From Plazaster borealis (lineage: Eukaryota; Echinodermata; Asteroidea; Forcipulatida; Labidiasteridae): 64,000 bases of DNA. Of this stretch, positions 54,269 through 64,000 are shown piece after piece (position 1 is the first letter of the stretch; each line of letters begins with the position of its first letter). Under the pieces are notes generated by a model. That model was not told the DNA's origin. It was given only the letters and a program-made list of their open reading frames with translations, and searched no databases. The translations under genes and the position numbers were made by a program. The stretch lies in the NCBI GenBank assembly GCA_021014325.1, contig CM037459.1:18688501-18752500 (forward strand), given 5' to 3'.

Positions 54269-57200
54269 CTAATACAAGACCGTGGGAAAACAAAACAAAA
54301 TCCAACATTACACTTTCATACGAGAAGAGAAGCGTACACCGATTGGAAAAGGTCAAACCAACCAATCGATTTCAGAACTATGCCAAATCCATTGTTATCA
54401 AAGTTCAGGGATGCATGCTAAATCGACAATAATGCATATTTTGACCTTTCCAGAGCTTTCCTCGTTTGTATTAATAATAGTCTTACTAATTGCCAATCAT
54501 TCAGAAGCACCATTGAACAATGGTGATGGTACTCTCGAACAAAATTGACGCTTTCGTAACTTTGAACTTGTGAATGCCAATTCAAAAGTTCTTTAAATGT
54601 AATAGCCACCGAATCAGATGTTTCAGTGAGGCAAGGTTCTAAGCTTTCTGTGAGAGCTTTCTTTTTCAAACTAAAAAAAATTACCAGCTATAAAGCGTGT
54701 TTAATGATGTGCTGAACTATTTTTTTGTAAGATAATGATTTTTGTTTACATAAAATCATTCGGGCAGAATGATACACAATATTTGTTAGTATTTTCATCG
54801 AATTTGGAGCGACAATCGAAAGCCACTTGCAAAAACTGATTTATATTTATAGTATATAATACAAAAACAATGTTATATGCCGACATACTGGAGCCTATAC
54901 AAAGATTTAATTCGATTTGCATCATAAATTTGAACCCATATTCGTCACGCTTGCTTTAAAAAAAAAACTGTACTGTTGAGGGTGTTATTTTGTTTATGGT
55001 AATTAAAAGGGTGCACTTGGTACTCCATAATAGTACAAGCAGGCCCTACCATCAAATCCACATGTCTGCTTAACTACTGTATACTACATTATTAAAAGTT
55101 AGTACGGTCTGTCCTGATAAACTATAGCTGTAGGCAAACTCCATTTTACAGTGCCCTGCACTTTGTTCTTCAAAATTAATTATTCGCCAGACTCATTAAA
55201 ACCCACGCAGAGATTGTTTTGTTTTACCATAACCAGAGTTTAGTTAAATTGTAACATTTGTTTGAACGGTTGCAATCATACTTTATGTTAGTGTGCCCGT
55301 CTACCGTACATGACTTCGGACCCATACGACATCGTGTAGTATTGAACAACACAATCGTAGCTCTTTGTCGAAAAAAACCCCAAAACCCAGATGTTCCCGC
55401 CTTATTTTCTTTTACTTTATAAAGTAAACCAAGTCTATACATTGTCCCCTCCCCCTTAACAGGGGCGAAACCCCCAAATTATGTAGCAAATAAGACATTT
55501 TTGAAAAAGTAAGAAGTTTACTTCACTTACATTTTGATTAAGTTCCTCGACGATCTCTTGGAAGGTGGGACGTACATTCGGGACATGTGACCAACAATCA
55601 TCGACCAAGCACTAAAAACAAAACCACAAAGACAATTCTGTTACATTCTTCACCGAACCCATTTTTTTCTTCAAGAGTTAAGACTGCTAAATATTATTAC
55701 AATTATAGGAAACAAGATATTACACAATGTAAAACTGCATATTCTGCTTTCAAATTAGTTATCAAGTTTGCTAAAGTGTGTTGGAAAATAATTATGTTGT
55801 TAAAGGCAGGATATACTTTTGGTAATTGTCAAAGACCAGTATCCTCATTTGGTGTATCCCAACATAATGCATAAAATAACAAACCTGAGAAAATTTGGGC
55901 TCAATTGGTCATCGAAGTTGCAAGACAATAATGGGGAAAAACACCCTTGTTGCATAGAATGCTGTGCTTTCAGATGCCTGAGAAGGGCTTCATGCCTGAA
56001 GCCTTTCGGTGACAATTTACCTCTTTCTCTAAAACTACATTTACTTCAAAGGGTGTCGTTTCTAATAATGTTTTATAATATCAACAGCTCTCCAGTGCTC
56101 TTTACCAAGTAAGTCTTTGTGTCCATTAATTTTTGGAGTAATTACCAAAGGTATCCCTGTAATATCATAATAAAAAAAGATGATAAATGTTGTTGCTCAA
56201 ACTACTAAACCTACTTTTTCGTTTCTTTCCTTTTAAGTTTTGACAGCAATTGGTGCTGATATGAAAAGCTCCTTACACTAAATAGAGAATGACAAAGTTA
56301 GCGTTATATCAATATGCAACGGTTTAAAAGCAAAAGTTTATTTGCAGTTACCTTTACAGAGGGGACACACTTTACGCCAGTTAGTGACCCACGTTTCCCA
56401 GTACACACACGATATATGACGCTGGCAGTGCAGGCAAACGTTGAGGCAAACGGCCACTGGGAAGTCAACAGCTCAAATAACACAGTCCTACGAGGAAACG
56501 AAATGGGATCGTTACAAAATAAGAAGTTTCAAAACGTCTTCATGTTATAAATATTGGTGATGTTTTAATGAAATCTATCAAGTCAGATTTAAAAAGTTTT
56601 GTTTTGAACACTTTCCACTTTTGACCATAACACTCAGAAATAAGTTGTCAGTACCTCTGCAGACGTGGCAGTTGCTTTCTTGCTGAAGATAGTTGCCAAT
56701 TGCTTGGGATTGTTGATTTGAGAAAAAAAACTAATATGTTTGAGAGAGAGAGATAGTGTGTATAATATTAGAATAAACTACCAGCTCTAGTTATCATTTA
56801 GTAGACTTCTTTTCAAACCTACTCACCCAAAAGCATAAACATCTGATTCCATTGTGTGCGGCTCTTCCTCGATGATGTACGGTGGTTGGACCCGGATGGT
56901 GCGTAGGATTTCAGGAGCTATGTAGGTCAGGTGACCCTGGGGCACCGACGCGTAATCCTCTCTGATTGGATAAAAGTACACATTCTTTATGAATAACTTT
57001 TACAAAGTTATTGCCTTGTAAAGTCATGTTTTTATCAACTCAGTGACTCTGTCTAAAATTTAAAAGGATAATGCTTTTTTTATATAAATGAAAATGAAAC
57101 TCGGGTTTTTAGTACAACGAACAGTTCGGAAAAATGCCTTAAAATCATTCAGGCTAATACTCAACATAAGCCTTTATATATTTTATAATTTTGAAGATTT

Positions 57201-60200
57201 TCGGAACGTCGTTGTAACTTTCTCTTTTATTGCATGTCATTGTTGTGAAAATGTATGTTTTCTTTAGATCTCAATGTACCAATTCACCTTTATTATGCTG
57301 CCACCATCTTGGTCATGTTTCCTGTATCCTATAACAGTAACGAACGCTAGTATTTATTGCTCTGAAAAAGGAACCAGATTGTTTTTTCTTCCAGCCTCGG
57401 TTTGGTTACATTGGCTCAGATTGTAGAAAATCAAGATGGCCACACCATGATAAAGGTCTACAAGCGTGGGTGCAATCTGTGTCTACTTACCATTGTTTAC
57501 CGATGGTCTATTTACATATTATTATTCGTTTCCTTATTTGCGTTTTCATGGTCGAGAAACAAGCTGACGCCAAGAAACCTTGCATTTATATCCTTAACAT
57601 CGACCTACCTGTGGCACATGCCGTCCGTAGTGTCATAACCAGTCAGACACAGTTTGACCTTGGACTCCAGGAAGATAGCTTTGGTGTTGAGATCTCCCAC
57701 GACGATCCCCCTGGCGTGAAGGTAGCCCATCCCCTGAGCTATCTGGCGAGCGATGTTGATCCGAGAGTGCATGGGTGAGTTACTCTGTTTGATATGGAGA
57801 TGCTGGTAGAGAGAAGGCCCTTTCTGAACACTATATATAGGAAGGAGGGCATTCAGGTGTAATAATTACATTACATTTTTTTCTAGTTACATTATTGCTA
57901 TTCCACTTCTCACCAGAAGCCTAATTTGACATTCAGTCATAACAAAAATTTACATTGAAAATATAATTTACAAGACGCATAGACAGAAAAGGCATAACAA
58001 ATAATATACGAAAAACGAATATGATTGACGTTTGGTAAAAAATAAACACCTTACTTTTAAACTATACATTTTATTTTTCAAAATGTTCCCTGTTACTTGT
58101 GTCTTACCATGTGACGATTGCCAAATTTATTTGACGTTTGGTATAATATACAAAAAAACACCATACTTTTAAATTTTAGAATTTTTTTTTCACAAAATGT
58201 TCCCTGTTACTTGTGTCTTACCATGTGACGATGGCCAAGTTGGGAGGGTCGAGACACGCCCCCATGAAGAGTGCAATGTTTTCATGTCTAATCATACTAA
58301 GTACGGCCACTTCGTCCAGGAAGGCATTCACATCCCCAACGTGGCACCGTGTGTGAATCAAAACCTCCCCGTGCCAATTCCCCCTGAAAGCAACAAGTCG
58401 GAAATCATTAAAGTTACCACTATGCAAAATCTCAATCCACATAGGTAATGCACTTTTTTAAAAGTAGAACTCACATGAAACTAACACACTTTATATTCAG
58501 AAAGCTTATCCCATAGCCTATTGAGAAGCAATTGCAGCCGGCTCTTTAAACTAAATACTTCCTCCAAAAGAAAATCCCAAACATGGTAAATTCGTATAGG
58601 CAGATTTATGGAAGAAAATAAAGGCCTTTCTTCCAATACCTCTGGTCGAACGATATTCCCTTTGATGTTTTCCATCTCAATTGGTTTGAATCAAGAATAA
58701 AATAAAGTGAAACATACCTGAATGTGGATCCATTTCTACCAGCTCGAAGGCATGTCCCATACTTCAGGTTAGCGTGTGGGATCGACCATTCTTTGACTGC
58801 CTCTCTGGTATCGTGATCAACCCCTCTGTAAAAGTACACATCAATATTCTTTAGAAAAATTACCAATGCGTGGATTGATTTTAAATTGTTTTATTTTTTC
58901 TTTTGGCAGTTGAGATTTTCTACCAAAAATAGCAAGCAATAAAATCAAAAAGGGAAACTGACTGGTTAAATTTTAACTAATTTTGGGGTTGAACATAAAA
59001 ATTGACTAGAGCAGAATGTGAACCGCATGATTAACATGCTGGCGCTCTACCAACCGAGCCATCTACCCTTCCCTATTTTTTTGTCAAAATCTTTGTTCAG
59101 AGTTGCAGGTGTCAACATGTCAAAAAAGGGTCCATCAAGTCAATGTTACTGAAGAACTGACGTTTGAATTGCCAAAATGGACATCTTGAGGTGTGAGCTT
59201 TTTTAACTAGCTGCCAATCGAGCACACTATCACAAGTGGTCGATTGAACATAATCACAGAATTCAAGAGAAAAGATTTCAATTTGTAAGTAATTCCGGCA
59301 AGGCTTACGAGTTGGTGTACCGGTCCCCAAATATGACTTTAACAAATTATTAAGTAGAGTTGTTGTAATTTGTTTATAACAAATTTAATATTTATAGTTA
59401 GCACATTTCAACAACTCTGCTTAATATTCAGCCTCTTATAGACAAATTTCAACAACATGTCGTATAATTTAAACCATATTTAGGTAAGCAATGGGTAGTT
59501 TATATATTGAGAAACATGGCAGTCCAAAAAGGATTAACTACAATGTATACTATTAGACAAAATATTAATTGGCAGTCCACAAAGGAAGAACTAAAATGAA
59601 TATAGACAAGTTAATTGTTGTTCTTCTCCATGCATAAGCATATACCAATATTTATTGATAACTCTCCTTTTTTCACTTTTGTAACTTGAGCTCTTGCCGT
59701 TAAAGGCAAGTGCACGATCGGTAAATACAGCAAAAGAGATTTGTTTAGTTTCAGTCCGAAAGCTCGCTGATTTTAGAGGTTATCCAATCGTCCACGGAAA
59801 TATTTCCGGCTGGTATAATTATTGTCAAAGTAAAGAAAGTAGCGTTGAAGATCCCGTTTAAATCACACCATCCATTTTTCATTGTCACTTTTACGGAACC
59901 ATCCCATCTTGAATAAATGTTCACAGCTTGGTTGTGTGATGTGTTTATTGAAAATGGAAATAAACTCCATCTTCCAAAAACCAAATGTATACACCTTTAA
60001 ACATTTTCAAAATTTTAATATAGTTCATTAACATTTCCTCGAAATTAGCTTTCATGATATTTTCATTTGTATTAACACGGGCAGGAGCAAATATCTGTTA
60101 GTATTATTTTGACTTCAAACGGTTGATCTTTTATGGATTGCCCTTTCTACGAACTGTTTACTGTCTCAACAAACACCATTAAAAATTCAAGTCCAATTCG

Positions 60201-61868
60201 TCCATACATTGGCTAATATGACTTGTACTGTGTTATGGATTGCTTCCAACCATTTTTCTATCGTGCAAAATTAAAATTCAATTTGGTGTATGCATCTTTT
60301 AAATATTTCTGTGAAGTTGGGAGGGGGTTGTTTAGATGTTTAGATAGAGCCCACGCACGTGGATGGGTTATGCTTGTGTGACAGTCAACTTGAACGCAAT
60401 GAATACACGTAGGCGTTTGAGTGTTGACTTCCTCGGGGATGCGTATACACCGTGAAATGAACAACCATGCAGTTGGTCATTGACTTTTTTCCCCCTCGTT
60501 ATGATGTCATGTCGTAATTGCCATTACATTTCGTAAAGATGTGATAGAATTTCGTTATGTGTATATCAATACTTAAAAAGTTGCCATTCCGCATTCCCAA
60601 ACTCGTCATTTCACATTTCCGTCAGTGGAACAAGTTTACCTCTTCCTCTCTCTCCAAAATCACAAAATAATCAAGCTAATATCGGGATTTCTTCAGCGAA
60701 ATATACCACTGTTTCAGGTTGAATGCTCTAAAATTGACCGCAGTGAAGCTCGGGCAACTGTTAGACCAAACATCAGAAGCCGTTTTTGAAGAAAAACAAT
60801 ATAACTTTGCTCAAAGCTTCCACAAGACAGAAAAATCATTTGCCAAGTTCAATCCCACATTTTTTGGTTCAATTTTCCTAACTTCATTTTCGCGATACAT
60901 CTTTAAAACTGTTGTTCCATTTTAGGAGATTAGGCAGCTCCGTGGTTCTCGGAAGTCCCGCCAGACAGTAATCCACCGAGTGGTATTTTTAGTTTTCTGG
61001 CGGGAAATTATAAACGTCATCGTTCCCGAGGTTGGGGGTATCATTGCTGCACGCTAAGTGATTGCCTTTTCTGCAAGCCGACAGACGACAACTATAGCTG
61101 CCATCAAAGTTGTGCGCAACCAAAACATTTGTTTCACAACAAATTAATATCCCCGGGGAGGAGGTTGAGGAGTGTGACGACATTGGCAAAACAGCTTTCT
61201 CCAACGTGAGATCACAAACAAATTAAATTAAAGGCTAACCCCGTGTATAAATGCAACACTCAATCTTTCATATTCAAAAAAGGACCCTTTTCCCGAAGAA
61301 CCTTTGCAATTTGTATTCTAATCCCCTTTGTTTTACCGAACGCTGTTGGCATCCCCGCAGTTACCATCCACACCATAGTGTCGTATCGGTACACTCGCTG
61401 CTTTATAGTTAAAAACTAGACATATTATAGACGCTGTGCATATATACTGATGTCACATTGGTGTGCATATATTACGACGTTGAGGACCACTGCTCATTAT
61501 ACGCAAAAACGAATACTAAAAATACAAACCAGCTGCCTGCCCTTTACGAAATGAGTTCAACTTAGTTGAATGTAAAATATATATAAACAATGATTATCGA
61601 CATCTAACGACAGCGATCGTATATTATTTGCAAATGCGTCGTTCAAACTAAACAATACCAAGCCTCTATTAGTTTTTCAGTATTCAAGCGTGTGATATAC
61701 AAATGCACCAATTATGTTATATAAGCAGAAATAGTGGGTGCGTAACCTTGGACGTTGTTAAAACTATAAGGACCTCTGTTACCATGGCGACTTACCCAGT
61801 ATGCCTAGACGCAGCGAGCGAATCACACATGCGGTGGGCATCTTCTATTGACTCCGGCTCGGCATCTG
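54197..61868 (-). CDS. KSR (KSR1/2-like): KSR-like pseudokinase, 3' part of the gene (eight exons)
   Basis: Kinase suppressor of Ras scaffolds RAF, MEK and ERK and activates RAF by dimerising with it. Exons in transcript order: 61868-61796, 58825-58718, 58383-58222, 57830-57609, 56961-56827, 56487-56352, 55611-55531, 54268-54197. All have GT-AG borders and matching phases, giving about 329 residues. KSR-type signatures are EWSIP before the domain, FRGNWHGEV, IRHENIALFMGACLDPPNLA, LTYIAPEIL, DVYAFGTVLFEL and a C-lobe ending VRPTFQEIVEELNQN. The ATP and catalytic motifs are degraded: H at the VAIK Lys, RAGRNG for the P-loop, VVGDLNTKA for HRDLxxxN, and CLTG for xDFG. Some N- and C-lobe segments (SLYQHLH, IARQIAQGMGYLH, the C-terminal SLSEP) look more RAF-like, so 'KSR/RAF family, probably KSR' is the safe statement. 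The C1 domain and N-terminus lie beyond position 64000. Confidence 0.87.
54269..55530 (-). other. Last intron of the KSR-like gene
   Basis: AT-rich, without recognisable exon or repeat family. Confidence 0.5.
55531..55611 (-). CDS. KSR (KSR1/2-like): KSR-like exon: end of the C-lobe
   Basis: It encodes CLVDDCWSHVPNVRPTFQEI and then VEELNQN, the conserved CW ... RPxF signature of the last helices of kinase domains. The acceptor is TTTTTAG and the donor AAT-GTAAGT. Both edges are phase 0. Confidence 0.92.
55802..56159. mobile_element. Family-B MITE in a KSR-like intron
   Basis: AAAGGCAGGATATACTTTTG at the left and AATTACCAAAGGTATCCCT at the right. The interior includes GGTCATCGAAGTTGCAAGAC and GAAGGGCTTCATGCCTGAAG. 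Same orientation as 52662. It lies between the exons at 55531 and 56352. Confidence 0.88.
56352..56487 (-). CDS. KSR (KSR1/2-like): KSR-like exon: C-lobe
   Basis: It begins in the GT of FGTVLFELLTSQWPFAST and goes on FACTASVIYRVCTGKRGSLT and GVKCVPSVK. It aligns with KSR1 from TVWYELQARDWPL through IWQIGSGEGMKRVL. The acceptor is CCTCGTAG and the donor AAAG-GTAACT (a weaker donor). It ends in phase 0. Confidence 0.88.
56827..56961 (-). CDS. KSR (KSR1/2-like): KSR-like exon: activation segment and APE
   Basis: It encodes EDYASVPQGHLTYIAPEILR, TIRVQPPYIIEEEPHTMESD and VYAF. The APE motif and the following long, acidic insert before DVYAFG have the KSR layout (KSR1: CYLAPEIV ... DVYAFGTV); RAF has a shorter spacer. 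The acceptor is CAATCAG and the donor TTTGG-GTGAGT. Confidence 0.93.
57609..57830 (-). CDS. KSR (KSR1/2-like): KSR-like exon: catalytic-loop region (degenerate)
   Basis: It encodes CVQKGPSLYQHLHIKQSNSP, MHSRINIARQIAQGMGYLHA, RGIVVGDLNTKAIFLESKVK and LCLTGYDTTDGMCHR. IARQIAQGMGYLHARGI aligns well with RAF and KSR. The HRDLKxxN loop has become VGDLNTKA: Asp kept, His, Lys and Asn lost. DFG has become LTG. The acceptor is TATATATAG and the donor CACAG-GTAGGT. Confidence 0.92.
58025..58240. repeat. 106-bp tandem duplication copying an exon end and donor
   Basis: TTGACGTTTGGTA starts at 58025 and again at 58131. Both units end with TTCCCTGTTACTTGTGTCTT and ACCATGTGACGAT. In the 58131 unit this is the true end of the KSR-like exon (58222) and its donor. 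In the first unit, on the intron side, it is a decoy copy with the same donor sequence at 58107/58108. Confidence 0.88.
58222..58383 (-). CDS. KSR (KSR1/2-like): KSR-like exon: N-lobe with alpha-C
   Basis: It encodes GNWHGEVLIHTRCHVGDVNA, FLDEVAVLSMIRHENIALFM and GACLDPPNLAIVT. The VAIK lysine position is His (VLIH). The alpha-C Glu is present in LDEV. The Arg of IRHEN matches the side-to-side dimer-interface Arg of BRAF (R509). The acceptor is GCTTTCAG and the donor ATG-GTAAGA. The 3' end and donor of this exon are copied 114 bases downstream in the intron. Confidence 0.93.
58718..58825 (-). CDS. KSR (KSR1/2-like): KSR-like exon: start of the kinase-like domain, P-loop
   Basis: It encodes DHDTREAVKEWSIPHANLKY and then GTCLRAGRNGSTFR. 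EWSIP matches the conserved W-x-IP that opens RAF/KSR kinase domains. The glycine-rich loop reads RAGRNG where KSR1 has GQGRWG, so the first glycine is lost. The acceptor is TTTTACAG and the donor CAG-GTATGT. Confidence 0.9.
59006..59076 (-). repeat. tRNA-like sequence, degenerate
   Basis: On the minus strand, GGTAGATGGCTCGGTTGGTA with GAGCGCCAGCATGTTAATCA and TGCGGTTCACATTCTGC. The A box is good and the anticodon arm is plausible (CCAGCATGTTAATCATGCGG). The B box is broken (GGTTCACATTC) and there is no matching acceptor stem. Probably a tRNA pseudogene or a SINE head. Confidence 0.55.
59699..59999. mobile_element. About 300-bp MITE with TTTAAAGG-type ends
   Basis: GTTAAAGGCAAGTGCACGAT at the left and AATGTATACACCTTTAA at the right are inverted in outline. 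A probable relative lies at about 29440-29820 (AGCTTACTGATT..., ATGGTGCACTTTCTCTTTAA). Confidence 0.5.
61796..61868 (-). CDS. KSR (KSR1/2-like): KSR-like exon upstream of the kinase domain
   Basis: It encodes DAEPESIEDAHRMCDSLAAS and then RHT, an acidic linker. It is accepted because its only open frame, a good CTCCGTCCAG acceptor and a GG-GTAAGT donor give exactly the phase needed by the next exon (joining ...RHTGGVDHDTREA...). The acceptor is a CAGCAG tandem (NAGNAG), so isoforms differing by one codon are possible. There is no recognisable domain. Confidence 0.68.
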
Positions 61869-64000
61869 CTGGACGGAGAACAAAAATACATCAAATAAAA
61901 CTTAAACAAAAATACCCATAAGATCTGACAAAAAGCCATGAATATTTACATTGTGTTATGATCATAGGTCACCTGTTAAAATTCTGCTTGAATTTTTTGC
62001 TGATCAGACATACCGAGTCCAGACCCCAAAAAATTATGAAAATATCAATAACCAAACTGTACCATATTTGACTTTCTAAAAGTAACCAAATGACGATCGT
62101 AAAAACTCTTTAGTAACAAGGACTCAGGTATTGTCTTTGAAATTAGCTTCCTGGAAGAAAGCTAGAACAAACTGTTGCCCATTCATCAGTCTTGGAAATT
62201 CATCAGTCTTCATCTCCCTTTGTCAACAGTGTATAATAGTTGGGGTTTGGGTTTTTTGCTTTTGCCGACCATCACGTAGCGTGAGAAAAGGCCACAAGTT
62301 GCGCTCAATGCTCTCCTTATTGATCGCCCATCATCTGACGTCACACCTGGCTATTTATAGCCACATGGCGTGCGTCGTACTGCAAACGCTGACGAGCTTA
62401 GCTTGGTCTAAATATATTGACAAATCTATGGCATTGGCGTCATTTCACATGTTAGCCAAATGTTCTAAATAGCCCTAACTATCATAGGTGGGATCTAAGT
62501 TTAATCGAGGCCCTTCCGCCACGGTTAAATAAGGCAAAGTCGAGTATAAGTTAATATTTCCCGACCTTTCTCGTTCATGTAAAAGGATCTTTTCGAAAAG
62601 AACCGTTTTCACCTCGGTTTATTTTTCGGCCTAATTGGTTAATTAATACCCAAAATAACCTCTGTCGTTGGAAGTAGCCCCGCCAGGGGTAAACAGCAGA
62701 TACATTGAAGGCTACACAACAAAAGAGATTTTAAATATGGCATGTATAAATTATATTAACAATGTGAATATTAACTTATTTGTACCCCCCCCCCCCCGAT
62801 GAATACCGCTACACACTCAGTAGAATATAAGAAATCTCACAGTTCGATATGGGCTAACCAACGATTTTAAACTATCATGGTTTCTTGGTGACGGTTCCAC
62901 ATCATCTAGAACCTCTGCATGTGTTTTCTCGAAGATTTGGGGATTTCAATTGGGTACCGGTAACGTTAGTCAGGGTGATTGTTGGTGGTCGTGCAATCTT
63001 TAGTAATAGTGAGCTCTAGGCAATAATTAATACCAGTTTGGAAATGTTTAATTTAGGTAAACAGTTACACTGTCTTTGTCGGTATGGGCTAAAAATCACT
63101 AAGCGTTACGAATGACGTCATATCTTTACGCCACTATTAATGGGAGATAAACTTAATCAATGTATTTATAGTTTAGTTGTTTTTTGGGGTTGGAATTTGT
63201 TTACGTCAAATAAATTTAATTTTACCCAAAAGATGATGGAAAGGCCTGCCCCTTTTTAGACGGTCGGTCGTTAAAAATAAAAGACACTAAAAACAAACTT
63301 TCAAAGACGAATTGAAAGTTTCTCTCTTCATAGAGCAGTATCCTTGACTTGAATCCGCCTATGACCAACGTTTTGCCTCTAGCTGTAGTCGTTTGCTATT
63401 CCTACCTCCATCGTTTGACTGTGTCCACTCGCAGGTCAATAACAATTTAGTCATAGCTCACGAGGTCCGCGTTTTAATGTCAAGTCAAGTTGAGTCACGT
63501 ACAGGAGCCAATGGTATGATTCGATGCGTGTATTCGCGTTGACTCACATACAAGCCGTTATCTTGTATGGTTGTCGAGCTGACGTATAATGATTTCTCTG
63601 TGTAGTGGAATTAATTCCCAAGTGTTTGTTTCAAAGTGCAATTACATCTGATGACCAGCTATAAGTCATGTTGAATCATACCTAGTTTCATGTTTTGGAA
63701 GAGTAAAGTTCGTTTCCACCATTTACTATGACCAGCCTAAGAACGTTTCATCCAATCGGTTTAATAGTCCCAATTTTGTTTAAGGGGTCAAATACTTTTC
63801 CTCTGCTTAGACAGTATTTCAGACAGTACCGGTAATTGTTCTCTGAAGAATTGGTACTGGTGTAAACTTGGTATAGTCATGTGAGCTTGTACTGCAAACA
63901 ATAATAGGCCTAGTTATTGTGTTTTTTTTTTTTAAATCAATTACCAATATTATGTATTTTGCCCTAAAAACATATCCAATAATAGTCTGACATAATATAC
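61869..64000 (-). other. Intron or upstream part of the KSR-like gene
   Basis: No exon can be supported up to the window edge. The C1 domain and CA1 region must lie beyond it or in exons too short to recognise. A 13-C run is at 62785-62797. 62470-63990 is AT-rich with no repeat family recognised. Confidence 0.45.
62785..62797. repeat. Poly-C run (13 C)
   Basis: Homopolymer. Length uncertain. Confidence 0.93.

Larger units (their letters stand above)
58826..61795 (-). other. KSR-like intron, 3 kb
   Basis: It includes a tRNA-like fragment (59006), an element with TTTAAAGG ends (59699-59999) and a hairpin-forming pair GTCCCGCCAGACAGTAATCC against TTAGTTTTCTGGCGGGA around 60955-61010. A minus-strand ORF at 60989-61204 is cysteine-containing but has no C1-type spacing. 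No further exon is assigned. Confidence 0.5.

Noticed and set aside
53951..54365. Minus-strand ORFs overlapping and following the KSR-like terminal exon
   Set aside because: They are out of phase with the upstream exon junction. The in-phase frame stops at 54197.
60989..61204. Cysteine-containing minus-strand ORF considered as the missing KSR C1 domain
   Set aside because: The spacing does not fit H-x12-C-x2-C of C1 domains and no proper splice sites frame it.
63665..63735. Possible further KSR-like exon with GTATGA donor on the minus strand
   Set aside because: The phase fits, but the sequence resembles a dispersed fragment (TTTACTCTTCCAAAA) also seen at about 29785, and the peptide has no family similarity.

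Overview
The window reads as animal nuclear DNA. It is AT-rich, has many introns with GT-AG boundaries, and is packed with short inverted-repeat transposon remnants, tRNA-derived SINEs and minisatellites. No rRNA gene, intact tRNA gene, CRISPR array, operon or transposase/reverse-transcriptase ORF was recognised. The two genes are metazoan signalling and trafficking genes. The dense palindromic repeat that begins GGGCCCAATTTCATAGAGC suggests an echinoderm, perhaps a sea star, but that is an impression and not a proof.

Gene 1 (plus strand, 1669-39104) is a complete endophilin-A (SH3GL1/2/3-type) gene. Ten coding exons join in phase to give 343 residues: an N-terminal amphipathic helix (H0), an N-BAR domain and a C-terminal SH3 domain. 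A second possible first coding exon at 8718-8762 encodes a variant H0 helix with the same length and phase. An 18-nt in-frame microexon candidate lies at 26617-26634. The membrane-inserting loop of the BAR domain is about seven residues shorter than I recall for the vertebrate protein.

Gene 2 (minus strand, 61868 down to 54197, 5' part beyond position 64000) is the 3' half of a KSR-like (kinase suppressor of Ras) gene. Eight exons join in phase to give about 329 residues covering the whole kinase-like domain. The nucleotide-binding and catalytic motifs are strongly degraded (VAIK, the first Gly of the P-loop, HRD-xxxxN, DFG), while the RAF/KSR dimer-interface Arg, the alpha-C Glu and the APE motif remain.

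The genes are convergent, separated by about 15 kb (39105-54196) that holds an 18-bp GC-rich minisatellite, a tandem array of tRNA-like units, a 54-bp minisatellite and many MITEs. The introns of endophilin are full of the same MITE families. Several copies have recognisable target-site duplications: 8 bp (hAT-like), 9 bp (one directly upstream of the endophilin start codon), 6 bp and 3 bp TTA.

The two proteins act in different processes: endophilin in membrane curvature and endocytosis, KSR in RAF-MEK-ERK scaffolding. Nothing in the sequence shows that they are functionally linked. UTR ends, promoters and polyadenylation sites cannot be fixed without transcript data.
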